13,755 nucleotides of DNA from assembly GCA_049509675.1 (NCBI GenBank), contig JBEKZQ010000134.1, positions 1 through 13,755 on the forward strand, written 5' to 3'. The position numbers were made by a program, and so were the translations under genes. The notes beneath the pieces were generated by a model that was not told the DNA's origin, did not search any database, and was given only the letters and a program-made list of their open reading frames with translations. Source of the stretch: JBEKZQ01 sp049509675 (GTDB lineage: Bacteria > Planctomycetota > Planctomycetia > Pirellulales > Thermoguttaceae). This document shows positions 7,569 through 13,737 of this stretch, piece after piece. Position 1 is the first letter of the stretch. Each line of letters starts with the position of its first letter.

Positions 7569-8324
7569 ATGTCTTCCATTCCCGGCAAGGTGGCCCTGAT
7601 CACCGGCAGCGGCAAACGACGGGTGGGCAACATGGTGGCCAAGACGCTGGCCGCACGCGGCTACTCCATCGCCTTGCACTACCATCGCTCGGCCAAGGAA
7701 GCCCACGAGACGGTCGCCGAGCTCAAGGGCCAAGGCCTCCAGGCCGAAGCGTTTCAGGCGAACGTCGGCGATGAGCCGGCCGTGGCCCGACTGTTCCAGC
7801 AGACGCTCGAACGCTTCGGCCGACTGGATGTGCTGGTGACCGCGGCCGCCCTCTGGATGCCGACGCCCTGGGAAGAGGTGACGGCCCTGGAGATCCGCCG
7901 GCAGTTCGACGTCAACGCCCTGGGCACGTTTCTCTGCTGCCAGCAGGCGGGGCGGATCATGGTCGCCCAGCCCGAAGGCGGCTCGATCATCACCATCGGC
8001 GATTGGGCCTGCGCCCGGCCGTACACGGACTACGCCGCCTACTTCATCAGCAAAGGCACTCTGCCCACCATGACGCGAATGCTGGCCGTGGAACTGAGCC
8101 GGCGGAACACGCGGGTCCGCGTCAATTGCATCCTGCCCGGCCCGGTGATGCTGCCCGTCGCTCTCGCGCAGCCGGAGGTGCAGGGGGCCGTCGCCGGCAC
8201 GCTGCTGAAACGGGCCGGTTCGCCCGAGCACGTGGCCCATGCCGTGATGTTCCTCGTGGAGAACGACTACGTTACCGGCATCTGCCTGCCGGTCGACGGC
8301 GGCCGGCTCGTGGCCGGCGGATAA
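7569..8324 (+). CDS. Short-chain dehydrogenase resembling pteridine reductase (FolM/PTR1-like)
   Basis: The 251-residue protein is an NADPH-dependent reductase of the classical SDR superfamily. It has TGSGKRRVG (12-20), where arginine stands in place of the usual glycine, as in the TGxxxRxG pattern of pteridine reductases. HYHRSAKEA (37-45) is also typical of that group. The catalytic Y158 and K162 lie in YFISK. D145 sits 13 residues before the tyrosine, where most SDRs have serine. This equals the Asp181/Tyr194 spacing of Leishmania PTR1. VNCILPGPVMLP and the C-terminal GICLPVDGG complete the fold. The usual NNAG is TAAA here. AGGA lies 9 bases before the ATG. An upstream in-frame start at 7497 would run through the repeat and is unlikely. 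It is probably cotranscribed with the rfbD-like gene. It may reduce dihydropteridines or another substrate. Confidence 0.85.
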   Translation: MSSIPGKVALITGSGKRRVGNMVAKTLAARGYSIALHYHRSAKEAHETVAELKGQGLQAEAFQANVGDEPAVARLFQQTLERFGRLDVLVTAAALWMPTPWEEVTALEIRRQFDVNALGTFLCCQQAGRIMVAQPEGGSIITIGDWACARPYTDYAAYFISKGTLPTMTRMLAVELSRRNTRVRVNCILPGPVMLPVALAQPEVQGAVAGTLLKRAGSPEHVAHAVMFLVENDYVTGICLPVDGGRLVAGG

Positions 8325-8335
8325 GCCGCGAGCCG

Positions 8336-9079
8336 TTACTCGCCGCACATTTCCGAGAGGTCGCGAAGATACTCGATGGAGTCTTCCACGTCGGGGACAG
8401 GGATTCCCACCTGCCGGCCATGAAGATCACAACGCGCCAATAACAGCAGTTCCTGGAAATCCTCCGCGGCCTGCAAGCGGTGCAGCGATCGCACGCCGAG
8501 CGTGCCTTCGGCCAGCGACAGGGCTTCCACGTGATGCTCCACGAACCAGGCGGTCCGCGACGTGACGAACCCCGCCAGCGCCTCAAGGGCGGCGGCAACG
8601 TGATCGCGCGGATCGATCGCCTTGCCCACGTCGTGCAACAGGGCCGCCAGCAGGAACTCTTCATCGTAGGGCAGCTTTTCCCGCGCCAAATCGAACACCT
8701 GGAGGCTATGATAGAGCACGTCTCCCTCGGGATGCGTCTGGCGGCTCTCGCTGACCTTGTCCAGCGGCAGCAGGAGCATGTGGTAGACGTGGAAGCGATC
8801 CTCGCCGGAGCCGGGATCCGCCCGAAGTGGCGAAACCGCCGGGCGCTCGGGCAGCCGGCCCAGACTGGCACGGTCGATCTGGCGTCGGTCGCCGCGGGCA
8901 AACTCGTGGATCTGCCGGCGAATCTCGCGATTGGTCGGCAGATCGGCAGGCCGGAACCCCGCGCCGCATACCCGCCGGGCGGCCCGGATCTTGGCCCGAA
9001 AATACTCCGACTCGTCCTGGGAGACCATCAGCCGGGCGGCCTCGAAGGCCACTTGTCGACGGAGATTATCGCGTGGCAT
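8336..9079 (-). CDS. HD-domain protein (predicted metal-dependent phosphohydrolase)
   Basis: The 247-residue cytoplasmic protein has an HD domain, a metal-binding fold that hydrolyses phosphate esters. The motif order is H124 in YHSLQVF, the H149-D150 pair in LLAALLHDVGKAID, a histidine pair near 182-183 in FVEHH, and D218 in LARCDLHGR. The N-terminal 90 residues have no motif I recognise, and RQIHEFARGD near 55-64 may be a helical extension. The start is the ATG at 9079. A longer frame reaches a TTG at 9112 with no better ribosome site. The ATG overlaps the stop of a small upstream ORF by 14 bases, which could couple their translation. The 3' end converges on the short-chain dehydrogenase gene with only 11 bases between the stops. 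The substrate is unknown, and cyclic nucleotides, nucleotides and RNA ends are all possible. Confidence 0.78.
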   Translation of the reverse strand: MPRDNLRRQVAFEAARLMVSQDESEYFRAKIRAARRVCGAGFRPADLPTNREIRRQIHEFARGDRRQIDRASLGRLPERPAVSPLRADPGSGEDRFHVYHMLLLPLDKVSESRQTHPEGDVLYHSLQVFDLAREKLPYDEEFLLAALLHDVGKAIDPRDHVAAALEALAGFVTSRTAWFVEHHVEALSLAEGTLGVRSLHRLQAAEDFQELLLLARCDLHGRQVGIPVPDVEDSIEYLRDLSEMCGE

Positions 9080-9233
9080 GGCAGCGTGGTGCGCCGAAAT
9101 CAAGCCCGTCAATGCGGCGCAGGGCTTCCACGGAAGTATAGACTCTGCCGGCGACCGCGGCCAGCGGCAGGTCGTTCGCCCGGAAGAACTGCAAAGTCTG
9201 ACGCAAAGGGGTCAGGTCCATGTTTTCGGTCAT
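9066..9233 (-). CDS. Possible small ORF overlapping the HD gene start
   Basis: An ATG at 9233 opens a 55-codon frame ending in TAA at 9066, and a second in-frame ATG is at 9221. The peptide has a protein-like stretch: LRQTLQFFRANDLPLAAVAG, then RVYTSVEALRRIDGLDF. Its first residues are encoded by the end of the palindromic element at 9208-9283. Its last 14 bases overlap the ATG of the HD gene, the arrangement of coupled genes. No clear ribosome site precedes either ATG. It may be a small gene, or the surviving 3' end of a longer gene that was cut by insertion of the element. I do not recognise the family. Confidence 0.35.
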   Translation of the reverse strand: MTENMDLTPLRQTLQFFRANDLPLAAVAGRVYTSVEALRRIDGLDFGAPRCHATR

Positions 9234-9283
9234 GAGTCCGGCCAAATGGCAATGCCTATCAGCCGAAAAATGGACCAGACCCC
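9208..9283. repeat. 76-bp REPIN-like element, copy 2 (inverted relative to copy 1)
   Basis: It begins GGGGTCAGGTCCATG and ends ATGGACCAGACCCC. Read on the minus strand, it aligns over its full 76 bases with the element at 6422-6497, with about 21 well-kept bases at each end and a diverged middle. The two copies bracket the rfbD-like, SDR and HD genes in inverted orientation. This copy supplies the start codons of the small ORF upstream of the HD gene. Confidence 0.7.
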
Positions 9284-9461
9284 GACTTTGCAGCTCTCCG
9301 TTCTTCGCCGGGAACTGTTGTGTTGTCGCGAAAAAAGGTAGAGAATACCTCTTGGACAGAGATGCCAGGCGGTCACCCGATCAGGTGCGAATGCCTTCCC
9401 GCCGCGCAGCCGCGGCTTTGGACGGGCGTTCCCAGCGCGAAAGAGGCGAGAAGGTTTCATC

Positions 9462-9767
9462 ATGACAAAGACTGTCACCGTCCAAGCACAGCAGTTGTGG
9501 GAGTATTGCCACGTGTCGCGAAGGACCGACGGAGCGCTCGAGGCCGAGTTCCACGAGGTCGGCAACCAGGGATGGGAACTGGTCACCGTGATCTACCACA
9601 AGGATCTGAAGGGCGAAATGACCTGGACCGGTTTCTTCAAACGCCCCAGCACCGGCCAGGCGAAGCCGGCGGAGCAGACCATGCCCGGACGCACGGTAGT
9701 CAAGCCGACGGAAAAGCAGGCAGTCGATACGGCGGACAACGACCCCTTCGAGTTTCAAAAGGAATGA
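9462..9767 (+). CDS. Small DUF4177-like protein
   Basis: The 101-residue protein has the pattern of DUF4177: a tryptophan-centred first strand LWEYCHV (12-18), then FHEVGNQGWELVTVIY (30-45), and a closing strand ending in FFKRP (58-62). The domain occupies residues 10-62. The remaining 40 residues are polar and probably disordered. There is no signal peptide or membrane segment. GAAGG lies 7 bases before the ATG, which supports the start. The function of the family is unknown. It stands alone on the plus strand between the HD gene and scpB, both on the minus strand. Confidence 0.75.
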   Translation: MTKTVTVQAQQLWEYCHVSRRTDGALEAEFHEVGNQGWELVTVIYHKDLKGEMTWTGFFKRPSTGQAKPAEQTMPGRTVVKPTEKQAVDTADNDPFEFQKE

Positions 9768-9782
9768 GCCGCCTCGGCGGCT
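9767..9782 (+). terminator. Weak hairpin at the stop codon of the DUF4177-like gene
   Basis: AGCCGCC and GGCGGCT face each other across two bases and begin on the last base of the TGA stop. The real stem would be about 6 bp with a four-base loop. Only two T residues follow, so intrinsic termination is doubtful. Confidence 0.25.
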
Positions 9783-9798
9783 TAGGAACCGGAATGCT

Positions 9799-9845
9799 AT
9801 AACCTGGCCGGTTGCTCCGTAGGACGGATTGGCAATCCGTCCCAC
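9799..9845. repeat. 47-bp direct repeat containing a GTAGGACGG palindrome, copy A
   Basis: The core 27 bases (9819-9845) are a palindrome, GTAGGACGGATT-GGC-AATCCGTCCCAC, with one mismatch. They are preceded by AACCTGGCCGGTTGCTCC. The same 47-base arrangement recurs in the same orientation at 11087-11132, on the other side of scpB. In translation the palindrome gives RTDWQS or GRIGNPSY, a pattern I associate with interspersed planctomycete repeats. Confidence 0.8.
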
Positions 9846-9913
9846 GTTACCCGCGACTGGCGGCGTTTGCACGCGGCAAGGCAGGGACAGGCCGACAACG
9901 GCACCGTTGCGGG

Positions 9914-10279
9914 TCACTCTTCTTCGTCTTCCTCCTCCTCTTCGTCTTCGTCTTCGTCCCAGTCGTCGTCATCCCACTCCTCTTCATCGTCGTCCTCATC
10001 CCAATCGTCGTCCTCGTCCCATTCCTCGTCTTCATCATCCTCGTCGTCCTCGTCTTCGTCTTCGTCCTCGACTTCTTCCCAGGGCTCATCATCGAGGTCG
10101 TCTTCCTCATCGTCATCGTCGTCCTCGTCTTCGTCATCGTCATCCTCGATGTCGTCATCGTCTTTGGCCGCTGCGATGAGGCACGAGGAACCATCGTGCA
10201 ACGGATTGGACGAGGCGAGACCGGGGGCCATGAGTTCTTCTGGAAGGGATTTCGATGGGGGATTCGTGAGCATTTTCAT
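9914..10279 (-). CDS. Possible separate acidic protein from an in-frame internal start within scpB
   Basis: At 10279 an ATG lies 6 bases after AGGAG on the minus strand, the best ribosome site near this gene. It would give 121 residues: a neutral 38-residue head (MKMLTNPPSKSLPEELMAPG, then a serine- and alanine-rich stretch) and an 82-residue acidic tail. The head reads like the N-terminus of an independent protein. The frame is continuous with scpB, so this is either an internal start giving a second product, or two genes fused by loss of a stop. DNA mimicry or binding of basic proteins is only a guess from charge. Confidence 0.4.
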   Translation of the reverse strand: MKMLTNPPSKSLPEELMAPGLASSNPLHDGSSCLIAAAKDDDDIEDDDDEDEDDDDDEEDDLDDEPWEEVEDEDEDEDDEDDEDEEWDEDDDWDEDDDEEEWDDDDWDEDEDEEEEEDEEE

Positions 10280-11056
10280 GTGGGTCTCCTCTTCTTTGCG
10301 GAAATAAGGGGTTGGGTTCGCGATTTCCTGACTGGGATCGGCGGCTGTCTCGCCGGCCTCCTCGGTGACTCGGTTGGTAATCGGCAAAAAGTTGGGGCGA
10401 GGTAAATCCTCTAAGTGGCGTAAGCCAAACACCTGCAAGAACTGCCGCGTCGTGCCATACAATAACGGTCGTCCCAATTCCTCGGACCGTCCGGCGATCC
10501 GCACCAAGCCACGCTCGATCAGTTGCCGCAGGATTTCGCCGCATTGCACGCCGCGGATCGCTTCCATCTCGGCTCGCAGTACGGGCTGGCGATAGGCCAC
10601 CACGGCCAGGGTTTCCAGGGCCGGGGTGGACAGTCGCGTCTCCACGTTCGTCCAGTGCAGCCTCCGCAACCAGGGGGCAAACTTCGGCCGCGTCATTAAC
10701 CGAAATCCGCCGGCCACTTCCTGCACGCGCAACGCACTGCCTTCAACATCATACCGACGGTTCAAGCTTCGGATTAGTGTACGCGCTTTCGTTCCGTCCG
10801 CCAAGCCGGCTAGTTGAGCCAATTTTCGACTTCCCAGCGGTTCCCGGGCCAAGAACAGAACTGCCTCGAGTTGAGCCATTCGAGCCGGCCGCACCTCGTA
10901 CGCAACAACCTCCCCCGTGCCGACACCGCCTTCAGCCACCTCCGGAGGGTCTACAACACCCTTCCGCGGATGTGTGCAAGCCCATATCGGCGGCAAGCGG
11001 TAGCGGAGTGCGACGCTGTGCAGCGACCGGGCCGGTGGTACGGAGAACTTCCACAT
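9914..11056 (-). CDS. scpB: Segregation and condensation protein B with a long acidic C-terminal extension
   Basis: ScpB binds ScpA and the SMC ATPase in the bacterial condensin that compacts and segregates chromosomes. The conserved winged-helix body runs from about residue 60 (AQLEAVLFLAREPLGSRKLA) to 245. It includes TPALETLAVVAYRQPVLRAE, the IRGV segment with ILRQLIERGLVRIAG, and RPLLYGTTRQFLQVFGL. Residues 260-298 are a linker, and 299-380 are almost only Asp and Glu with scattered Trp. Most ScpB proteins have about 170-260 residues, so 380 is long. The ATG at 11056 has AGGA 4 bases before it. The family core would fit a start at the ATG at 10879, leaving 59 poorly conserved residues in doubt. 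No scpA gene is adjacent. An internal ATG at 10279 with a strong ribosome site could release the tail as its own product. Confidence 0.9.
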   Translation of the reverse strand: MWKFSVPPARSLHSVALRYRLPPIWACTHPRKGVVDPPEVAEGGVGTGEVVAYEVRPARMAQLEAVLFLAREPLGSRKLAQLAGLADGTKARTLIRSLNRRYDVEGSALRVQEVAGGFRLMTRPKFAPWLRRLHWTNVETRLSTPALETLAVVAYRQPVLRAEMEAIRGVQCGEILRQLIERGLVRIAGRSEELGRPLLYGTTRQFLQVFGLRHLEDLPRPNFLPITNRVTEEAGETAADPSQEIANPTPYFRKEEETHMKMLTNPPSKSLPEELMAPGLASSNPLHDGSSCLIAAAKDDDDIEDDDDEDEDDDDDEEDDLDDEPWEEVEDEDEDEDDEDDEDEEWDEDDDWDEDDDEEEWDDDDWDEDEDEEEEEDEEE

Positions 11057-11086
11057 GTTTTCCTGCTAAGGAGCAGCCGCAAGACA

Positions 11087-11132
11087 ATAACTTGGCCGGT
11101 TGTTCGTAGGACGGATTGGCAATCCGTCCTAC
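11087..11132. repeat. 47-bp direct repeat containing a GTAGGACGG palindrome, copy B
   Basis: The perfect 27-bp palindrome at 11106-11132 (GTAGGACGGATT-GGC-AATCCGTCCTAC) follows AACTTGGCCGGTTGTTC. It matches the element at 9799-9845 with a few substitutions and one missing base. It lies 31 bases upstream of the scpB start, so it falls in the promoter or leader region of that gene. Confidence 0.8.
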
Positions 11133-11311
11133 AATGATGGATCAACGTATTCTCTTGCGGCTTCTAACGATATAGCGTATGGGCTCGCCGGGCTTCTTGA
11201 CAAGGCCCCCTCAAAGATCGTGAAGTTTTTGCAAAGATCAGCGACCAACGGGAGCGGACCAAAGAAACCGAGCGGTAGCTCGTCTTGGCCAGCCGGCCCT
11301 GCCGCCGTGGA

Positions 11312-12109
11312 CTACTTCCGGCCGGAACGCCAAGATTCCACCTGCTCGACGACCTGTGTCATCGCTCGTAGGGGATCGGCGTCGGTGGCCTCGAAATACC
11401 GGGTGTAGTTTGCGTTCCCGCCCACGGCGATGCGGCAATAAAACCGGTAAAGCTGCTGTTGACCGCCCATGGTTTCCAAAAGGAAGTACGTGGCGCCCAA
11501 CTGCCGCAGCCGATCCTGGACATAGCTGAACGAGTCGGATCGTTGCGCGGACGGCGCAGGGGTTTGTCCACCCAACGCGGGCGATTCGCCCCCCTTCTTG
11601 GCCACCGCAGGCCCTTCTTGCAGCCCGCTTGAGGCCACCGGCCGTGATGCGTCTTCTTTTCGCGGATCAGCCGTTGCAGCGGGTGGTGAAGCAGGCATTG
11701 CCGGTGTTACGGCGCTGGCAAGCGCTTCGTACTTGGCCGGTACGACTGCCGAGGACGGCATTTCGCCGGCCGGACCAAGTACAGCTTGACTTGACGCAAA
11801 AGGGTTCGCCGGCGCGACGGCCAAGACATCCGCCCCCGGTTTCTGCGGCTCGGCGGCAACGGCCACTGGCGATGGCATGGGCACAACCGGGGGGGACGGC
11901 TGAAAACCGTTCGGTTCGCTCGTCTTTTTCTCCGTGCTGGGCGGCTGGCTGGGCACCGTGATCGAAAGCACGGGCCAACGACCCTCACGCAGCGCATGAA
12001 TTGCCTCCGGCAGCGACGACCCAAAAAGGGCCGCCAGCGGAATGGCAATCAGACAAACCAACATCACCAACGCCCGAAACATCACCACGATCGAGGATTG
12101 CTCGGCCAA
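11312..12109 (-). CDS. Proline-rich protein with one membrane helix and a conserved C-terminal domain
   Basis: I do not recognise a named family. The 265-residue protein has one hydrophobic helix near residues 8-30 (FRALVMLVCLIAIPLAALFG). A Pro/Ala/Ser-rich, probably disordered stretch covers about 60-190. A compact C-terminal region of about 70 residues follows, with YVQDRLRQLGATYFLLETMG, then YRFYCRIAVGG, NYTRYFEATDADPLRAM and QVVEQVESW. It is probably anchored in a membrane, with the C-terminal domain held away by the linker. The start is a TTG at 12109, chosen because AAAGGAG lies 8 bases before it. The longer frame from 12283 has no such site, and an ATG at 12082 would cut into the helix. 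No enzyme motif is visible. It is divergent from the cysteine desulfurase gene. Confidence 0.72.
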   Translation of the reverse strand: MAEQSSIVVMFRALVMLVCLIAIPLAALFGSSLPEAIHALREGRWPVLSITVPSQPPSTEKKTSEPNGFQPSPPVVPMPSPVAVAAEPQKPGADVLAVAPANPFASSQAVLGPAGEMPSSAVVPAKYEALASAVTPAMPASPPAATADPRKEDASRPVASSGLQEGPAVAKKGGESPALGGQTPAPSAQRSDSFSYVQDRLRQLGATYFLLETMGGQQQLYRFYCRIAVGGNANYTRYFEATDADPLRAMTQVVEQVESWRSGRK

Positions 12110-12257
12110 GGGGCAACTCCTTTCCTCCGAATGAACTTCCCTGTTCGAGCGGCCATCATAACCTGTGCCTTTGGGGCCGGGCAACGTCAAATGTCCGGGA
12201 AAATGGCATAGGCCCCCCTCAAATTGGATCTTCAGAGTGGGTCCTGTCCCTTGTCCA

Positions 12258-12286
12258 TTGTCCCTTGTCAATTGTCCTGCCATAAT
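12258..12286 (+). promoter_or_regulatory. Candidate promoter for the cysteine desulfurase gene
   Basis: TTGTCC (12258-12263) and CATAAT (12281-12286) are 17 bases apart and match the sigma-70 hexamers in 4 and 5 positions. The expected start of transcription, about 7 bases after the -10 box, falls at 12293-12294, on the ATG itself. The hexamers lie in a run of repeated TTGTCC-like motifs, which lowers confidence. Confidence 0.35.
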
Positions 12287-12293
12287 CGTTTGA

Positions 12294-13451
12294 ATGCAGT
12301 CGATCTATCTTGACCATAATGCCACCACGCCGACGCGGCCCGAGGTCGTCGAGGCCATGATCCGCAGCCAGCGAAGCGGCTACGCGAATCCGGCCAGCCA
12401 ACATCGCCCGGGCCAGGAGGCGCATGCGCTCCTGGAAAACGCCCGGGAGCGGATCGCCGAGATCCTGGGCGGCTGCCTCACCGGCCCCCAGCCCGATCGG
12501 TTGATCTTCACCAGCGGCGGCACGGAGGCCAACAATCTGGCCGTGCTGGGGATCGCCCAGGCGCGAAGCCGCACGCCGGGCCGGCTCCTCATTTCCGCCA
12601 TTGAACACGCCAGCGTGATCGGTCCGGCCGAACATCTGCTGGAGCAAGGATGGCGGCTGGACACCTTGTCCGTCACGGATCAGGGGGTGCTCCGCCTCGA
12701 TCTGGCGCCGGGGCTGCTGGACGCCCGGACGGCGTTGGTGAGCGTCATGCTCGGCAATCACGAGACGGGCGTACTTCAGCCGATCGGCGCGATTGCCGCT
12801 TTGTGCAACGCGGCCGGCGTGCCGCTGCATTGCGACGCCGTGGCGGCGGTCGGCAAGGTGCCGGTCGATTTTCGCCGCCTGGGCCTGGCCGCCATGACGA
12901 TTGCCGCCCACAAGTTCCAAGGTCCCTTGGGCATTGGGGCCCTGTTGCTCCGCCACGACGTCTCCTTGACGCCCCTGTGTTTTGGAGGCCATCAGCAATT
13001 CGGCTTGCGGCCGGGAACGGAATCCGTGGCCCTGGCCATCGGCCTCCAGACCGCCCTGGAGCTTTGGCAGCAGGAGCAGACGGCCCATGCCGCGCGTCTT
13101 ACGGCCCTGCGGGACCGGCTGGAGCAGGGGCTCTCGGCCGCTTGTCTCGGGGTGGTCGTGCATGGCCGGGGGGCCGACCGTCTGCCGCACACCAGCAACG
13201 TCGCCTTTCCCGGCCTGGACGGCCAGATCCTCTTGTTGGCCCTGGACATGGCCGGCGTGGCCTGTTCGGTCGGCGCGGCCTGTGCCAGCGGCTCGACCGA
13301 GCTCTCGCCCACGTTGCGGGCGATGAACGTGCCGAACCATTTGGCGGCCAGTTCCTTGCGCTTCAGCGTGGGAGCCACCAACGACGAGGCCGAAATCGAC
13401 GAAGCCGTGCGTCGCATCGCCCACGTGTCGAGCGAGCTGCGGGGCGGTTAG
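12294..13451 (+). CDS. Cysteine desulfurase, NifS/IscS type
   Basis: The 385-residue PLP enzyme takes sulfur from cysteine, leaving alanine, and passes it on as a persulfide for Fe-S clusters or tRNA thiolation. It opens with the family signature YLDHNATTP (5-13). TSGGTEANN (73-81) binds phosphate. H104 in EHASV stacks on the cofactor, D181 is the ring-nitrogen aspartate, and K207 in AAHKFQGPLGIGALL forms the Schiff base. The catalytic cysteine is C330 in GAACASGS. The long loop around it marks group I (NifS/IscS) rather than SufS. The position equal to IscS Gln183, which contacts the cofactor, is alanine here (CDAVAAVGK). No ribosome site precedes the ATG at 12294. Neither an iscU nor an mnmA gene is visible, so the acceptor is unknown. 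Confidence 0.93.
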   Translation: MQSIYLDHNATTPTRPEVVEAMIRSQRSGYANPASQHRPGQEAHALLENARERIAEILGGCLTGPQPDRLIFTSGGTEANNLAVLGIAQARSRTPGRLLISAIEHASVIGPAEHLLEQGWRLDTLSVTDQGVLRLDLAPGLLDARTALVSVMLGNHETGVLQPIGAIAALCNAAGVPLHCDAVAAVGKVPVDFRRLGLAAMTIAAHKFQGPLGIGALLLRHDVSLTPLCFGGHQQFGLRPGTESVALAIGLQTALELWQQEQTAHAARLTALRDRLEQGLSAACLGVVVHGRGADRLPHTSNVAFPGLDGQILLLALDMAGVACSVGAACASGSTELSPTLRAMNVPNHLAASSLRFSVGATNDEAEIDEAVRRIAHVSSELRGG

Positions 13452-13460
13452 AGATAATGT

Positions 13461-13568
13461 TCCCCCTCTCCCTCCGGGAGAAGGTCGGGGTGAGGGCGGT
13501 CGGCCATGAAATTAAGGTCCCCCTCTCCCTCCGGGAGAGGGTCGGGGTGAGGGCGGTCGGCCATGAAA
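13461..13568. repeat. Tandem pair of the CCCTCTCCC/GGGAGAGGG repeat, 57-bp period
   Basis: Two 51-base copies (13461-13511 and 13518-13568) are separated by six bases and differ at only one position that I can see: GGGAGAAGG in the first and GGGAGAGGG in the second. Each contains a hairpin, a GGTCGGGGTGAGGG tail, and then CGGTCGGCCATGAAA. They begin 10 bases after the desulfurase stop. The near-identity of copies, including the non-palindromic tail, points to recent local duplication. Confidence 0.85.
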
Positions 13569-13712
13569 CGCCGAATTGTCGCGTTTCTTCCCAACATAAG
13601 CCCCTGGGGCAAGAAAAGACGACTAGCCGATCTCGTAAACCTTCGTCGAACCCGTCCATCGGGGTGGATTAGCAAGGGAATTGATCTGGTCTGAGGCGGT
13701 CAACTTGGTTAT

Positions 13713-13737
13713 AGCGTGGCCCTATGAATGCCACGCT
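13713..13737. repeat. 8-bp perfect inverted repeat at the right end
   Basis: AGCGTGGC (13713-13720) and GCCACGCT (13730-13737) pair exactly around a nine-base loop. The loop contains the ATG at 13724. It may be another interspersed palindrome, or a structure over the start of a gene that continues outside the window. Confidence 0.4.

Noticed and set aside
6647..7642. Minus-strand frame of 331 codons antisense to the rfbD-like gene
   Set aside because: Shadow of a gene with clear Rossmann and YxxxK motifs. It also runs through the interspersed repeat.
9867..10307. Plus-strand serine-rich frame with long Ser runs
   Set aside because: It is the antisense of the Asp/Glu codon run in the scpB tail, because GA-rich codons read backwards give TC-rich serine codons.
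12219..13424. Minus-strand frame of 401 codons antisense to the cysteine desulfurase
   Set aside because: Shadow of a well-conserved PLP enzyme. Its sequence is low in hydrophobic core residues and has no motif.
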